This document shows positions 33,788 through 45,487 of a stretch of DNA of 64,000 nucleotides, in pieces. Numbering within the stretch: position 1 is the stretch's first letter; the number at the start of each line of letters is the position of its first letter. The DNA lies in NCBI GenBank assembly GCA_030704615.1, contig CM060731.1, forward strand, positions 92,050,756 to 92,114,755, in the 5' to 3' direction. The notes beneath the pieces are model-generated. The model was not told the DNA's origin and did no database searches. It saw nothing but the letters and a program-made list of their open reading frames with translations. The position numbers and the translations under genes are program-made. This DNA comes from Takakia lepidozioides. Its lineage: Eukaryota > Streptophyta > Takakiopsida > Takakiales > Takakiaceae.

Positions 33788-36055
33788 ATGGTGAAGTTTT
33801 GGAAGCCCAATAAGAATTTGGTCGTCCTGCAGGAATGGCTTACTTTGATGAAGGCAAGAAGGAGCGCACATACGGCAATGCCCTTGTGGCTGGAATTTCC
33901 AAGTACCCCTGCAAGGTGAGGGTGTTGAAATGGGTTCTCTCCGAGGTCATATTTTGCACGCAGTGTGCACATGTTGCTTCTGGCACTGAGCGTCCGCGCC
34001 ACATTTTGATGTGTGGCTGCTTTTCCGCCTCGCAGGTTATGAAGAAGGCGTCACAGAAAAAGATCGCAAAGACGTCAAGGCTGAAGGCGTTCATTAAGGT
34101 TGTGAACTACAATCATATCACCACAGACAGGTGTGTATTCTCGCCTGTTGGCGTTACAGAGCTAGCGCCAGATCTTCGCAAAAATCCACTATGTGTAGTT
34201 GCAATTCCATTACACAGGTCGTCAAGAAGACGTCACAGCAGAAGATCGCAAAGAGGTCAAGGCTGAAGGCGTTTGTTAAGCTTGTGAACTACAATCATGA
34301 AATGCCAAAAAGGTGCCTGTGTTGTCGCATGTTGGCTTCTCTAGGCAACCGCCAGGCCTGAGCCAGAATTTCATGTGTAGCTGCAATTACATTACATACG
34401 TTACAAAGAAGACGTCACATAAGAAGATTGGAAAAGAGGTCAAGGCTGGATGCCTTCATTGAGGGTCAGAACTGCAATCATATCATGCCAAATCGCAAGA
34501 ATTTGATGTCTGGTTGCAATTCTATTTCACAGGTTATCAAGAAGGCGTCACAGAAGAAGATCGCAAAGAGGTCAAGACTGAAGGCGTTCGTTAAGCTTGT
34601 GAACTACGATCATATCATGCCAAAAACGTGTCTGTGTTGTTGCATGTTGGCTTTACAAAGCAAGCGCCAGGCCTGAGCAAGAATTTCATGTGTAGCTGCA
34701 ATTACATTACATACGTTATAAAGAAGACGTCACAGAAGAAGATAGGAATGAGGTCAACGATGAAGGCCTTCATTGAGGTTTACAACTGCAATCATATCAT
34801 GCCAAATCGCAAGAATTTGATGTCTAGTTGCAATTCCATGTCACAGGTTATCAAGAAGGCGTCACAGAAGAAGATCGCAAAGAGGTCAAGACTGAAGGCG
34901 TTCGTTAAGCTTGTGAACTACAATAATATCATGCCAAAAAGGTGTCTGTGTTGTTGCATGTTGGCTTTACAAAGCAAGCGCCAGGCCTGAGCAAGAATTT
35001 CATGTGTAGCTGCAATTACATTACATACGTTATAAAGAAGACGTCACAGAAAAAGATAGGAATGAGGTCAACGATGAAGGCCTTCATTGAGGTTTACAAC
35101 TGCAATCATATCATGCCAAATCGCAAGAATTTGATGTCTAGTTGCAATTCCATTTCACAGGTTATCAAGAAGGCGTCACAGAAGAAGATCGCAAAGAGGT
35201 CAAACCTGAAGGCGTTCGTTAAGCTTGTGAACTACAATCATATCATGCCAAAAAGGTGTCTGTGTTGTTGCATGTTGGCTTTACAAAGCAAGCGCCAGGC
35301 CTGAGCAAGAATTTCATGTGTAGCTGCAATTACATTACATACGTTATAAAGAAGACGTCACAAAAGAAGATTGGAAAGAAATCAAGGCTGGAGGCCTTCA
35401 TTGGGGTTCATAACTGCAATCATATCATGCCAAACAGCATGAATGCCATGTCTCATTGCAATTCCATTTCACATGTTATCAAGAAGGTGTCAAAGAAGAA
35501 GATCGCAAAGAGGTCAAGGCTGAAGGCGTTCGTTAAGCTTCTGAACTACAATCATATCATGCCAAAAAGGTCCATATGTTGTCGCATGTTGGCTTTACAA
35601 AGCAAGCGACAGGTCTGAGCCTGAATTTCATGTGTAGTTGCAATTACATTACATATAGGTTATAAAGAAGACGTCACAAAAGAAGATTGGAAAGAGGTCA
35701 AGGCTGAAGGCCTTCATTGGGGTTCATAACTGCAATCATATCATGCCAACAGCAAGAATGTCATGTCTTGTTGCAATTCCATTTCACAGGTTATCAAGAA
35801 GGCGCCAAAGAAGAAGATCGCAAAGAGGTCAAGGCTGAAGGCGTTCGTTAAGCTTGTGAACTACAATTATATGTTGCCAAAAACGGGCCTGTGTTGTCGC
35901 ATGTTTGCTTTACAAAGCAAGTGCCAGGGATTCCCCACGGAGATGGTGGTGATGATAGATTGGTCATTTGCAATATGTACACTTTCAAGGTTGAGGAGGC
36001 AGTGTTGACACCAGAGAGACTGGAAACGTGCTTCAAGAAAGTTGAAACTCGCAAG
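33788..36055 (+). pseudogene. RPL27: Ribosomal protein eL27 (RPL27) pseudogene with amplified internal exon
   Basis: ATG at 33788 reads MVKFWKPNKNLVVLQ, the eL27 N-terminus. The next ~12 codons of the KOW part are missing and the frame changes to YFDEGKKERTYGNALVAGIS, ending CCCTGCAAG|GTGAGG (33916). After an intron-like 118 bp and CGCAG, exon 2 encodes [20 protein letters not shown] and VVNYNH. This exon with its flanks is repeated to 12 copies up to 35885. The last recognisable exon is 35978-36055 (YTFKVEEAVLTPERLETC...TRK|GTATTT), matching the family's YTLDVDLKDVV region. The C-terminal RWFFTKLRF end was not found. eL27 is a cytosolic 60S subunit protein of about 135 residues. This copy cannot make it. 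Confidence 0.8.
34035..35885 (+). repeat. Twelve tandem copies of the eL27 exon, mainly as 314 bp dimers
   Basis: Exon-like copies begin at about 34035, 34218, 34399, 34532, 34716, 34847, 35030, 35161, 35344, 35475, 35658 and 35789. From 34532 on, spacings alternate 183-184 and 131 bp, so the later array is built of 314 bp dimers. One subtype ends HIMPKRCLCC and the other [10 protein letters not shown]. Three dimers contain open frames of 120 codons that cross both exon copies and the intervening DNA. 34942-35304 and the copy before it are almost identical. Confidence 0.8.
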
Positions 36056-36329
36056 GTATTTATGTATTCATGGACGTTGGCGAGTATTTCTTTTTGTTTC
36101 AACTTCATTATTAGACTAAGCATCACTGTCGAGGGCATTGCTTGTGGTCATGACAGTTTATCTTGGGGCCATTCCATTGATGACAGGAAACCAAGGCAGT
36201 GTTGGAGGACCGAGGGTAGCTACCGTGTGAGCAGCTCACGTGAGCAGAACATGACAATTCACCCCAAAAACCAAAAATAAAAATAAAAATGAAATAAAAG
36301 CCTTGGCGAGGAGCCAGGTTCGTGGAGGG

Positions 36330-36715
36330 AAACAGGCTCGGCATTAAGGTGGCGTCAATGCCACCTTAATTCCCAACCCCTGTTAGAGCTTAATTCCAGC
36401 CCAGAAGACCAACCAGATTAAGGTGGCAGGTGAATTGTCATGTTCCATGAGGGGTTGGGAATTAAGGTGTCGTCGACGACACCTTAATCTGGCACATTCG
36501 GGGAGGAAGGAGGAGTGAGGCAGATCGAGTTTGTGTATTACAGGACGGTGGAGGGAAGCAAGTCTATCACAGCCAGTCACAGCCCGACTTAATGTGTCAA
36601 CGCCACCTTAATTCCCAACCCTTGTTGGAGCTTAATTCCAGCCTAGAAGACCAACCAGATGAAGGTGGCGTCAAGGTGGCATCAACGCCACCTTAATCTG
36701 GCACATTCGTCTCCT
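36330..36715. repeat. Palindromic AAGGTGKCGTC...GACRCCTT repeats
   Basis: Palindromes of the type AAGGTGGCGTCAATGCCACC, AAGGTGTCGTCGACGACACC and AAGGTGGCATCAACGCCACC recur, each usually preceded or followed by TTAATTCCCAACCCYTGTT and CTGGCACATTCG blocks. The same palindrome class occurs at 59579-60280. Confidence 0.65.
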
Positions 36716-36759
36716 CTCATCTCCCCCTCCCTGATCATCGACAGAGGTGGTCAGAAATA

Positions 36760-36945
36760 GCCCAAAAGCATATAGCAAGAATCCAGAATATTCTAAAACC
36801 TTCGAGATTGGACAAAACATTCCAACACTTCCCAAGACATTCCAGGACCTTCCAGAACCATCCCATAAGCATCTAGCAAGAATTCACAACATTCTAGAAC
36901 CTTTGAGATTCCAGAACATTCCAGCACTTCCCAAGACAAGACCAG
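36760..36945. repeat. ~100 bp direct duplication rich in TTCCAGAACATTCC
   Basis: AAGCATATAGCAAGAATCCA ... CATTCCAACACTTCCCAAGA is repeated as AAGCATCTAGCAAGAATTCA ... CATTCCAGCACTTCCCAAGA. Both units carry runs of TTCnnGAA-type half sites. Confidence 0.6.
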
Positions 36946-37170
36946 TGTTGGATCGGTATTGTATTTTGAACATACCAGGCTGGTACTTGTATAGATGCAT
37001 GCGTCTGATTGTGATACCAGGGAAGCACTAGTTTTGGCAAAAATCTGAGATTTGGATAACATGGTGGTATCAATAATGCAGTATTGATGTGGTATTTTAC
37101 AGGTATCAATATCAAGCGTTTTGAACAGCCTATATCAGGGCATTCTTTGGTATCAAACAAACCCACTATA
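36946..37170. repeat. ATACCAG/CTGGTA cluster, second locus
   Basis: GACCAGTGTTGGATCGGTAT, CATACCAGGCTGGTACTTG and TGATACCAGGG resemble the cluster at 5380-6080, so one dispersed element contributes both. Confidence 0.45.
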
Positions 37171-37639
37171 TGTTCATATTAAAAAGCCCACTTCTCATAA
37201 TACCTGTACAATAAGCATGCTTCTCATTGAATTTATTTGTTAAAAGTATCCAACTTCTTATATTTCATCTTCATTTGCATCTAAGAGCTTAGATTCAAGA
37301 TTGAAAGTTGCATCCATATTTTGTGTCGTGTACCTAAGCATCATGCCACAACATACATCGTTGTCTAACTACACTTCTCTTGAAGGCAACACCTTCCGTA
37401 TCTGTAGAATCACACGTCTTGCTGTGATATCCAAGATTGTAGGTGTTGTCTGTTGCAGATACACAATATAGTTCCCAGGGTTGAATCTCCGAACCCCCGG
37501 TCAATACCATTATCCACGTATAATGGCATACCTCAATGTGTCTCGGTATTGGGCAATAGCAAGCTGGTTCTCAAAAGCCATATGCATGACTCTCTTGAAC
37601 AATCATGTCTGTTGGTTAGACGCTTGTGTCCACACATCC
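37171..37639. other. Intergenic DNA, nothing recognised
   Basis: No coding or repeat signal could be supported. Confidence 0.4.
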
Positions 37640-38400
37640 GGATCATCAAGGTTGAGGACTACTGCAACCTTCATGCGAATAGATGCAGACAAATCTGGCT
37701 CTCGGCAGAAGAGAAGAAAATAAGGTGAGAATGAGGCAAGTGACACTTGTTTTGCTGAATCTATAGCCCGTAGCCAGCCAAGGCAGCTGAATGTCCCAAT
37801 TTCTTAGGTGTCCCTTCTGTAAGCCATACTTGCGGAAATCCATTTTAATTGGCTGAACAACTTTCTCTGCCAAGCCATCAGCCTTGGGATGATCCCGAGA
37901 AGTAGTGTGGTGGTCTATCAAGGTTTGCTCATACACAACCTAAAACTCCCCCAAGAACTCTTTTCCCTGGTCGTGAATACGTACTTTGGCTGGAGCACCA
38001 GATCGACTAAGAACATGATCCAAAAGAACATATAACGCAGCCCCTCACTAGCTTTGTCAGACAACACCACCAGTTCAATCTATTTGGAGAAGCACCATCA
38101 CCAGCACATACTTGTTGTGGCAAATTGTTAGTGACAATGGGTCTGGGAAGTCAAGACTCCAACGATAATCCAAACCCATGATGGGTAAATGATGCAATTG
38201 TGGAGTAGATGCATTGAAAGAAACACATACCATATCATACACCATGCACCTAGCCACTAATTGTTACACATCCGTGTGCATACCCGCCACCAATATTGCC
38301 CTTGCAGCAAACTTATATGAGTGCGCTGCACCCCAAAATGCCCTAACTCCTCATGACATACCAATCGCACTCGTTGTGTTGGATGAGGCACAAATCCTCA
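37640..38400 (-). pseudogene. Ty3/gypsy integrase remnant
   Basis: On the minus strand, starting near 38400, remnants of the HHCC zinc-binding part (ARCMVYDMVC) lead into IMGLDYRWSLDFPDPLSLT (first catalytic Asp), VRIHDQGKEFLGEF (second Asp) and TTSRDHPKADGLAEKVVQ (Glu). These give the D,D-E triad of a retroviral-type integrase in the right order. Several stops and frame changes show it is dead. No RT or LTR was found nearby. Confidence 0.7.
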
Positions 38401-38589
38401 CTGGTCCATCATTCCACACTCGGTATAGGTGTGTCCCCTCCCACTTGAACCTTTTGGTTCCAACATTCATCCACATGCGCACAATGTCTCTTCTACATAA
38501 TTGTAAACTACTGCCTGGTTGTATGCATCATTTCCCGCGGATACAAGTCTCCCGGGGTTTTCTCATCCACGGTTGTAGGCCCGCGCGGT

Positions 38590-38640
38590 GACACTCATCT
38601 TCATCCGTCAGCATCTTTCCGCTGACGGATGAGCATCTTC
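38590..38640. repeat. Perfect short hairpin
   Basis: CATCCGTCAGC and GCTGACGGATG form a perfect 11 bp stem around an 8-base loop (ATCTTTCC), in a context with repeated CATCTTC words. Confidence 0.7.
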
Positions 38641-39290
38641 TCACTCACGGAGGCATTCCCCGAACCAAACCAACTCTGATACGTGCACGCCTCACCCTTT
38701 CCCAAATATCTCAAACACCTGGAACCCACCTTGACCTTAATATTGCATGTTCAAAATACCTCCCCCACCGACATACCCCAGGGTAATTGCAGCCTACAGT
38801 GTCCTTTTTTGCTGTCACAGCACCTGTTTTTTCAGATATAGAATAGTGGTAAATTATCATATTCATACATGACAATGCTATCAATAAAAAAGGACTAAAA
38901 TATAAAGGCTCATCTATATATACTTTCACACTTTTAAATCTCATTATCAAAAACCAGAATCTGTAGATGCTATGGACTTTTAAAAAGTCCATAAGGAATT
39001 ATCACAGTCCATATAAAAAGACGTTGTGGACTTTTTTACTATAGAAGTTAGAACAAAGTCAAGAAAAAGGACTCTCTCAAACTTGCTTTGAAGAATGAGT
39101 AATCTGGAATGAAAACTATCATTCAAATATATGAAGTTAAAAAATAATTATGTACTATTTTGAGCCTCAAAAATAGCTATTTTCATAAAGTCCTTTATGA
39201 ATAAATTCTTTTGAAATATCAAAACTTTTTTCATTAGACACATTCATTCACCATAAATGCACAGTTGAGTAGGATCAAATTCCATAAAAA
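38641..39290. other. AT-rich intergenic DNA
   Basis: Nothing coding was recognised. A short palindrome, GGACTTTTAAAAAGTCC, lies near 38973. Confidence 0.4.
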
Positions 39291-39499
39291 TACTTGTGAA
39301 TAGAAACTATCGCAATTTAAATTTTTTGGTTTTAACAGTCAATAATAGACGATCAAGATTGTCAGTTGAAGCAAATCCAATGGTTGAGGATTTGCCACAT
39401 CCTCCTTTATGTACTCATGATTTGCCACTTTTGGTCCACTCTAGCTGGCAATCACGTCCCAGAACTTCCCCGCCTCGCTTAACCGCCTATTATCAAATA

Positions 39500-40910
39500 C
39501 ACACGGCATGAAAGTTACTACCTACATGTACCTACCCCCCTGCCTTACTGCTCCTGGCTTAATCCCCAGGATAAGCCCATGCAAAGCCTGGATAAAGGCA
39601 CTACCACGTCCTCCAACCCCCAACTTACCATTAGCTCTCGATGCCCCCCCGTTATGCCAACAACGTAAACCCCTCAAATACACTCCAGCCAACTCCCACT
39701 ATACCGATGGTTCCCTCACTGACTCCCTCACTTACGGCATCCTTAGACTCCCTGGCCCTGCCACTATCTTACGCGCAGAGCTTATGGCCATCTATGAAGC
39801 CCTCTCCCAGTTAGCCGCGTTTCCCCCTCCATACTACATTTTTACTTATAGTCTGACCTCACTCATTCTCATTCGCAACCACCTTTCCCGACCCTCTTCC
39901 CACCATAACCACCCTAAGCCGAAATCTCATTGATGCCATTGTCAATCTCGTCATTTCCACATACTCACCCATTCTGGCTCATATACCTCGTACCGGACCC
40001 CTTGGACCTCCGACCAATCCGTAACCTCGTCACAATACTTACTCGGGAGGCTAACAAACAAGCCGCGGCCTCTATAAGCCACACCAAGGTACATATCCAG
40101 AAATGGACACAATCCTCAGTACTCTGGATGATAAATTGTAAAACCATTTTTGGCACACCAAACTCGCAACCGATGCACAAATACGACACTCTCTCAAAAT
40201 TCAAATATGCTCAATACATGGGCCATCAATGCAAACACATCTTCTGGCCGCGCCTATACCCATCCCCAATTAATTATCCACTCTGCTCACACACCCCAGA
40301 CCTAATCATGCCGCTTGACACATTCATAAACTTTTCTATACCGCATTGAAATTAGATGGTTCTCACTCATTAACGGGCCAGTACCTACCAAGACAGACCC
40401 CGGGACCACATTGTCCCACCCTGGCTTCTTCCTTGCACTTGCCAACCTCACTCTCCCTGTACATGCCCCGCTAGACTATGCCCGGATATCCTACTCGTCC
40501 AAGGCCTACCCGTAAGCGCCCCACCTCCAAATGCCCCACCCCCAAACCTCACCATACACTTTATCGAGTTCACATACTGCCACGATCGATACACCCCAGC
40601 TCCTCCATTTTTTACAAACGACAAAGAGATAATGGCTATAGGAGACCAAGAGATAATACAGCCCTCCCCGCTCATCTTAGCTATCCGCCAAAGAGGATGG
40701 TCCACTGACCCATTAACTATCATCACCGCCGGAACCAAATGAGGCATTCACAAGCACTTTACACAAACTTTCACATTCTCATCTCCCCTATCCACAAATG
40801 CTTTAAAGCTATCCACCTCACGGTGCTTCGCTCTCTCACAGCTATTATTACCAACAAGCGGCAACTTGAATCTTCTCTCCCCTCAGCCTCCTAGGAAACC
40901 TCGGGTACCC
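39500..40910 (+). mobile_element. Second LINE type: RNase H and ORF2 C-terminus
   Basis: 39508-39933 carries an RNase H start (HYTDGSLTDS, then ATILRAELMAIYEALSQL) with the D and E residues of the fold. A frameshift near 39925 leads to 39930-40349, which ends with a CSHTPDLIMPLDTFI zinc-knuckle-like block. Further frameshifted pieces (HFIEFTYCHDRYTPAPPFFT, GWSTDPLTIITAGTK) extend to about 40900. Codon use and lineage differ from the LINE in the ELMO introns, which has no RNase H visible. The RT part upstream is not recognisable. Confidence 0.6.
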
Positions 40911-40964
40911 ATGATACCTAAGGCACCTCCTTCCCTTGGTTACATGGTGTCTCTTGGACACCGG

Positions 40965-41030
40965 TTTTCTTCATAGGGCCCACCCCCATAAGGGGGCAGT
41001 CGCCGTAAGACGAAGTGGAAGTAAGCGTGC
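40965..41030 (-). mobile_element. SINE-C-like copy, minus strand
   Basis: CTTCATAGGGCCCACCCCCA ... AAGACGAAGTGGAAGTAAGC is the reverse complement of the block at 8128-8205. It follows the 3' side of the RNase H LINE. Confidence 0.5.
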
Positions 41031-41094
41031 CCAGACAGGCAGCAAACATGAACTATCCTCCAAAACCAGAAGCATGACTCAAGGGGGACGAACC

Positions 41095-41300
41095 ACAGCT
41101 GCGTTTGTGGCCCTCTGAAACTGTGTGCGTCAACGCACTCAATTTTGGAGGGCCCAAAAAAAAAAAAAACTTTAATTTTTATTTTATTTTATTTTATTTT
41201 ATTGGTTTGGGTTCTCCCTCCTTTCTTGCCTAGAACTGAGTGCGTCAACGCACCCAATGTCTTCACTCATAAAAGAGCTCCGTAAACGCATTCAATTTTT
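41095..41300. repeat. TGCGTCAACGCA palindromic motif, three copies
   Basis: GTGTGCGTCAACGCACTCAA, GAGTGCGTCAACGCACCCAA and CCGTAAACGCATTCAATTTT lie within 200 bp. Single copies with the same CTCAATTT context occur at 42610-42650, about 42950 and 53475. Confidence 0.55.
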
Positions 41301-41451
41301 GAAGTTTGAAAGACGTCTCTCACTGCTCAAACTTCCCGGACTTTTCTTCAAAAGTTGTTGTCCCAATATAGCTGGGAGTTCCTAGCCGCAACATTCTAAA
41401 ACTAGATCACAATCATTCATACCTTGGTCTTTTATTTTCATCAATATCCAA

Positions 41452-41580
41452 CGAATGACCCAGTGGTTAGGGCATAAGGCCCCTTTACAAAGGGTCCTGG
41501 GTTCAAAGCTACATAGGTATATGTTGGATGTCACCCCTTATGGCCAACCTAGCATGACCGTTAGAGGGTGTCCACCTTTG
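41452..41580 (+). mobile_element. tRNA-derived SINE (family SINE-B)
   Basis: TGACCCAGTGGTTAGGGCAT is a good A-box region and GGGTTCAAAGC a B-box 40 bases later. The following CTACATAGGTATATGTTGGA and TATGGCCAACCTAGCATGAC are shared with 6197-6300. Confidence 0.65.
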
Positions 41581-41849
41581 AAACAAGAGGGAGATGATAA
41601 AATGAGCTTGTGCAATGTAGGAGCCCGAGTTGACATTGAGGCGGGTGGCGGCAACATCGCTTTCGGACATTGGAAAGCATACACCAGAGCTTGCCCAGGG
41701 CATAGTGGATGCAGGCGTGGTGCCCTTCATTGCCCCCCTCATTACCCATGCAGATTCCAAGTTGAAGAGAGAGGTATGATCATCATACATTGCACTCATA
41801 CTTTCTGACATCCAAATGTACCCAACAAGTTGCTCATTTGTTTAGAGAA

Positions 41850-42300
41850 GAGACGTTGTTTGCCATAGCGTTGTGGTCATAGACCTGGTGCCTAGTTTGG
41901 GTGGAACATATTTATTTAGAGATCAACATAGAAATAAAGGAAAAAAGAAACCTCACATGAAGTGCAAATAGCTTAATGCGAGAGAAAGAGAAGAATAAGA
42001 AAAGAACAAGCCTCAAACTGCGATGGGTTCTCTTGCTTGGGCAAGACATAAGAGGAAGGTAAGACTAAGGGGCATGACTCGGCACAATACACCAATCGGA
42101 GCCTTGACACGGTGTAAGGTCCTGTGACCACATTTTCTCCGTTGACTTGAACATGATGCGCAGTCTCTCTCTACAAGAGAGCCGATAAAGAAAGAACTTA
42201 TGACATCCATGGAAAAAGCTAAGAGCTTATGGGAAGAGAATGTACTCATAAGAAGCCATAGCTTTGTGACCAAGCCCACTTTGGGCGGAACAAAAGGGAA
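41850..42300 (-). mobile_element. LINE 3' ends, minus strand, two copies
   Basis: 41850-41910 (ACGTTGTTTGCCATAGCGTT ... CCTAGTTTGGGTGGAACA) and 42241-42295 (CATAAGAAGCCATAGCTTTG ... CCACTTTGGGCGGAACA) are reverse complements of the 3' end of the LINE in the ELMO gene. The DNA between them was not recognised. Confidence 0.55.
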
Positions 42301-42969
42301 TAGACATGACTACCTTTGTGAGAGGCTCACTCCATTCACGGAATAAACTTTGGTGAACGGATGACCGGGTGCGCGGCCAAAATTATTTAGGTTCGGACAT
42401 AAGAATGTAATCAAACCTATGGGTCCAACAAATTTGTAGGTTAGGCACCAATAAGGTGGCTTCGGATATACGTTCTGGTTAGGGTCAGAAATAGTTCGGG
42501 TTTGGTTTGTCGACGAACTATACATGCACAGTATAATGTGTGATTTGCTACAAATATACATGATGCCCAACCTAATACCGATCCAGAGAGAAGGGCATTG
42601 GGAGAACCCTCAGAAATTGCGTGCGTCAACGCACTCAATTTTGAGGGGGTTCTCTTTCTCCCCTTCATTCACCTCCCTTGATAATACAATGAGAGAAGTG
42701 CAGGGTGAGACAGTGTAAGAACACGCAATTTTTGGGGATGCTCGCATTGCCCTTCTCTCATCCTTCGGTCTCTGCGGTTCAGGAAATGTCCAGCTATGTG
42801 CAGATTGAAAGGTCCAGCGTAAGGACATGTCTGAATTGAGAGCACCCTGTTTTCTCTGTCGTCTATACTTCCATGAGCCCTCATACAGATCCGACAATGC
42901 TAACACAGAATGCTGACATAGAAAACAAAAGTAAAGAGGGCATAAAAACTGTGTGGGTCAACGAACGCA

Positions 42970-43305
42970 ATTTCATGCCTTCTCCACTGCCCACAATCAA
43001 GAGAAAGGAGAGAATCACCTTCGGTCCTTTGGGATGAGCACTCCCAGATGCCTCTGCTTGAGCCACAATCGCAGCCGTCCTCCCCATCTGCGCAACCTTC
43101 TTCTCCTTCGGCGCTGCTTCCTCAACAAGGGTGTCGGGCTCCTCTGTGTCCATGTCGTCAGGGTCGCCCTCTGTTGCTGTCTCCTCCCCTCATTCACCAA
43201 CTTCTCCGCGCGGCTGGTCCTCCTCCGCCATGTGCTCTGTTTCCAGGGCCGCGCTCTCCTCTGCTATCTCCTTCAACGTCATGTTGGACCTCTCATTCTC
43301 TCTCT
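42970..43305 (-). CDS. Acidic N-terminal exon of an unrecognised gene, one internal TGA
   Basis: From an ATG near 43283 the minus strand reads MTLKEIAEESAALETEHMAE, then a TGA, then continues in the same frame as GEETATEGDPDDMDTEEPDT and KEKKVAQMGRTAAIVAQAEA, ending KGPK|GTGATT at a possible donor near 43020. The continuous acidic composition across the TGA suggests a single recent nonsense change. No family was recognised. A transposon-encoded protein is likely given the surroundings. Confidence 0.35.
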
Positions 43306-44214
43306 CGCCTTCTTCTTGTCTCTCGTTGAAGTGAAAAAGAAAGACTATTTTCTACGCCTTCCACTCTCTTGCTGGGAACTCGGTCTCCTGCTACTCTCCA
43401 ACTTGAAAATCACAAACTACTGGGTTGCGAGACGTCGTGCAATTAGTACCAGCCGGGGCCTCGATCTCAGTGGTTATGCATGTGTTCACGGCATACGTGT
43501 CCACCTCGCAAAGGCACATTTGTCCTTTCGGCAGTTGCCGCCGTCTTGAACTAGTTAGGTATGGCCATTGGTAGTACTATTGCTTGGTGATAGATTCGAT
43601 TTGGATGGATGAGTTATTAGGCTAGCTTTTGCCGGTTTTTCCCGGTTCGAAATCTTCATATGTGGCACAACATGCCATGTATCATTGGTTCTCCACCGAA
43701 TTTTCTGCAACCCTGCACTCAATATTGCATTGTCGGGTTCCACGTGCCTCAACAAGTTGGGATGACATTTGGATTCCAATACTTTCGTCTCCGCCGTCTT
43801 TTCACTTGGGTCGGTACAGACACATAACTGCTTAACAACTGTTTTTGGAAGACTCTTTAACGGTATGTCAGCTTTTCAAAGATCTGGGTTTAGGCTCAAC
43901 CTTCCATATTAACGGTTTGGGGCATAGAAGACGATGACAGGATGGCCTCGTTAGTATCGGTGCGAACTCTAACGGCGTAGAAATGTAATCCCCACTATCG
44001 TTTGTAACAAGAATCCACACACAAGTCGTGGGACTATACACTTTGAGGCTTCCAGTGGCTCATAATTTCTCGTGCACCAGCATGGGTTCATTTGAAGCGG
44101 AGTTTTACTCTGTCGAGAAACCTGTCCATTTCTTGAAGGATGCCGATGACAATGGTTTTGCAATTGCGGAGGAACAACTCCTAGCAACACGTTTCGAGTA
44201 CTAGATTGGCACTA
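43306..44214. other. Intergenic DNA, nothing recognised
   Basis: No gene or repeat could be supported, although the decayed MULE that follows may begin within this interval. Confidence 0.35.
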
Positions 44215-45487
44215 TCTGCCTCGAAAAAGAGGTTTACGGTATCGACGGGAAGTTGATCAAATACGAGCTCTACAACAACAAACGAGTTACCAGGAGTTCT
44301 TGCGGGGTGGCGTTGGTGGCAATGGTCCCGACAAGTCTGAGTTGATGTTGCAAGCTGCAAGAAGATCGGGAGATCCCAACAAGATAGCCAGGGCTGTCAG
44401 CATGTGTGCGGAGGGAACTCCTCTAGTGTCCAAAGTTCCACATCTGGAGGGCGAGAAGAGATTCAGCTCTTATAAACGGAAATTGAACACCCCTCCCGGT
44501 TCGGATGCGGACTCGCACAGGCCGGACAGGGACAACTTCTCCACTCCGCGTGTTCCATTGCATCAGAGATTCGTTTCCAAAATGTCCAGTGCGGAGGAAC
44601 CTTTCTTACAAAGCCAGACCCAAGCATCTCCCACTGTCAGTGCAATGGGGTGCAAGAGTCGAACGTCCTCCCCAATGTGGTGGAGTCCATGTGCCCTGAC
44701 GAAGTCTGGCACATAGAATGCACCAGTGCTGGGTCTCGAGTGAAGTGCACGGCAATCAGAGCCACCAATCGTGAGAAGTGCAAGTCCTCCATATCCAGAG
44801 GCAAGGTCCGCACTCCGGCTCCGACCTTCACTAGTTTGTTCCAGCCTTACGGGCAAGCAGAGGCAAAGAACCACAAATTCTGGTTCTGCCCTGACGACTA
44901 TGGTAGGTGCGCGCATTGGACTGTGCGACCATCGGTGGTCATGAAGCCTCCTCCACCAAGGGTTTAGCCTGTGAAGGTGGAGACACATCTCACAATTCAG
45001 GAGATTGCCATGTTGGAGGAGGCAGGCTTCTCCCTTCAGTGAGAACCCTCTGTACATGCAGGTGCTTCTACTCAGCCAATTCTCGAGTGTCACCACCCAA
45101 CGCTGATGCATGGCCAACTAAACGAAATGGGAAGCTGGTTCGTCATTTCCCTCCGACTGCCGAACACTTTGGCAAGATAGAATCCGCTCGAATGCTTTAA
45201 GGTCGTGTTACAGGCACTACGGAAGTTCCACATCCCAGGTATGGTTGCTAACCTCCACATCTGCTATGCATGATAGATTGTACGACATCACAATTTCAGA
45301 TTTCCCCAACTGCACCTGTCTTGATTTTGTTGGCATGCTTTCAACAAGTTTGGGAAAGACAAGAAAATTTATACCCTGCAAGCATTTGTATTTTATCTTC
45401 CTGAACAGAATGGTTTGTGATCCCAGACGCGACATCTTCATTCACCAGGCCACCATGAGTTTCAACGAGGTAGTCGTTGCAAAATAA
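44215..45487 (+). pseudogene. Decayed MULE transposase C-terminus with SWIM zinc finger
   Basis: Frames around 44280-44720 encode SYQEFLRGGVGGNGPDKSEL, RSGDPNKIARAVSMC and PHLEGEKRFSSYKRKLNTPP. 45245-45487 encodes DITISDFPNCTCLDF ... KFIPCKHLYFIFLNRMVCDP, a CxC...CxH SWIM finger. The same blocks in the same order form the C-terminal half of the transposase at 60537-61958. Frameshifts and the absence of the catalytic half show this is a dead relic, opposite in strand to the other copy. Confidence 0.7.
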
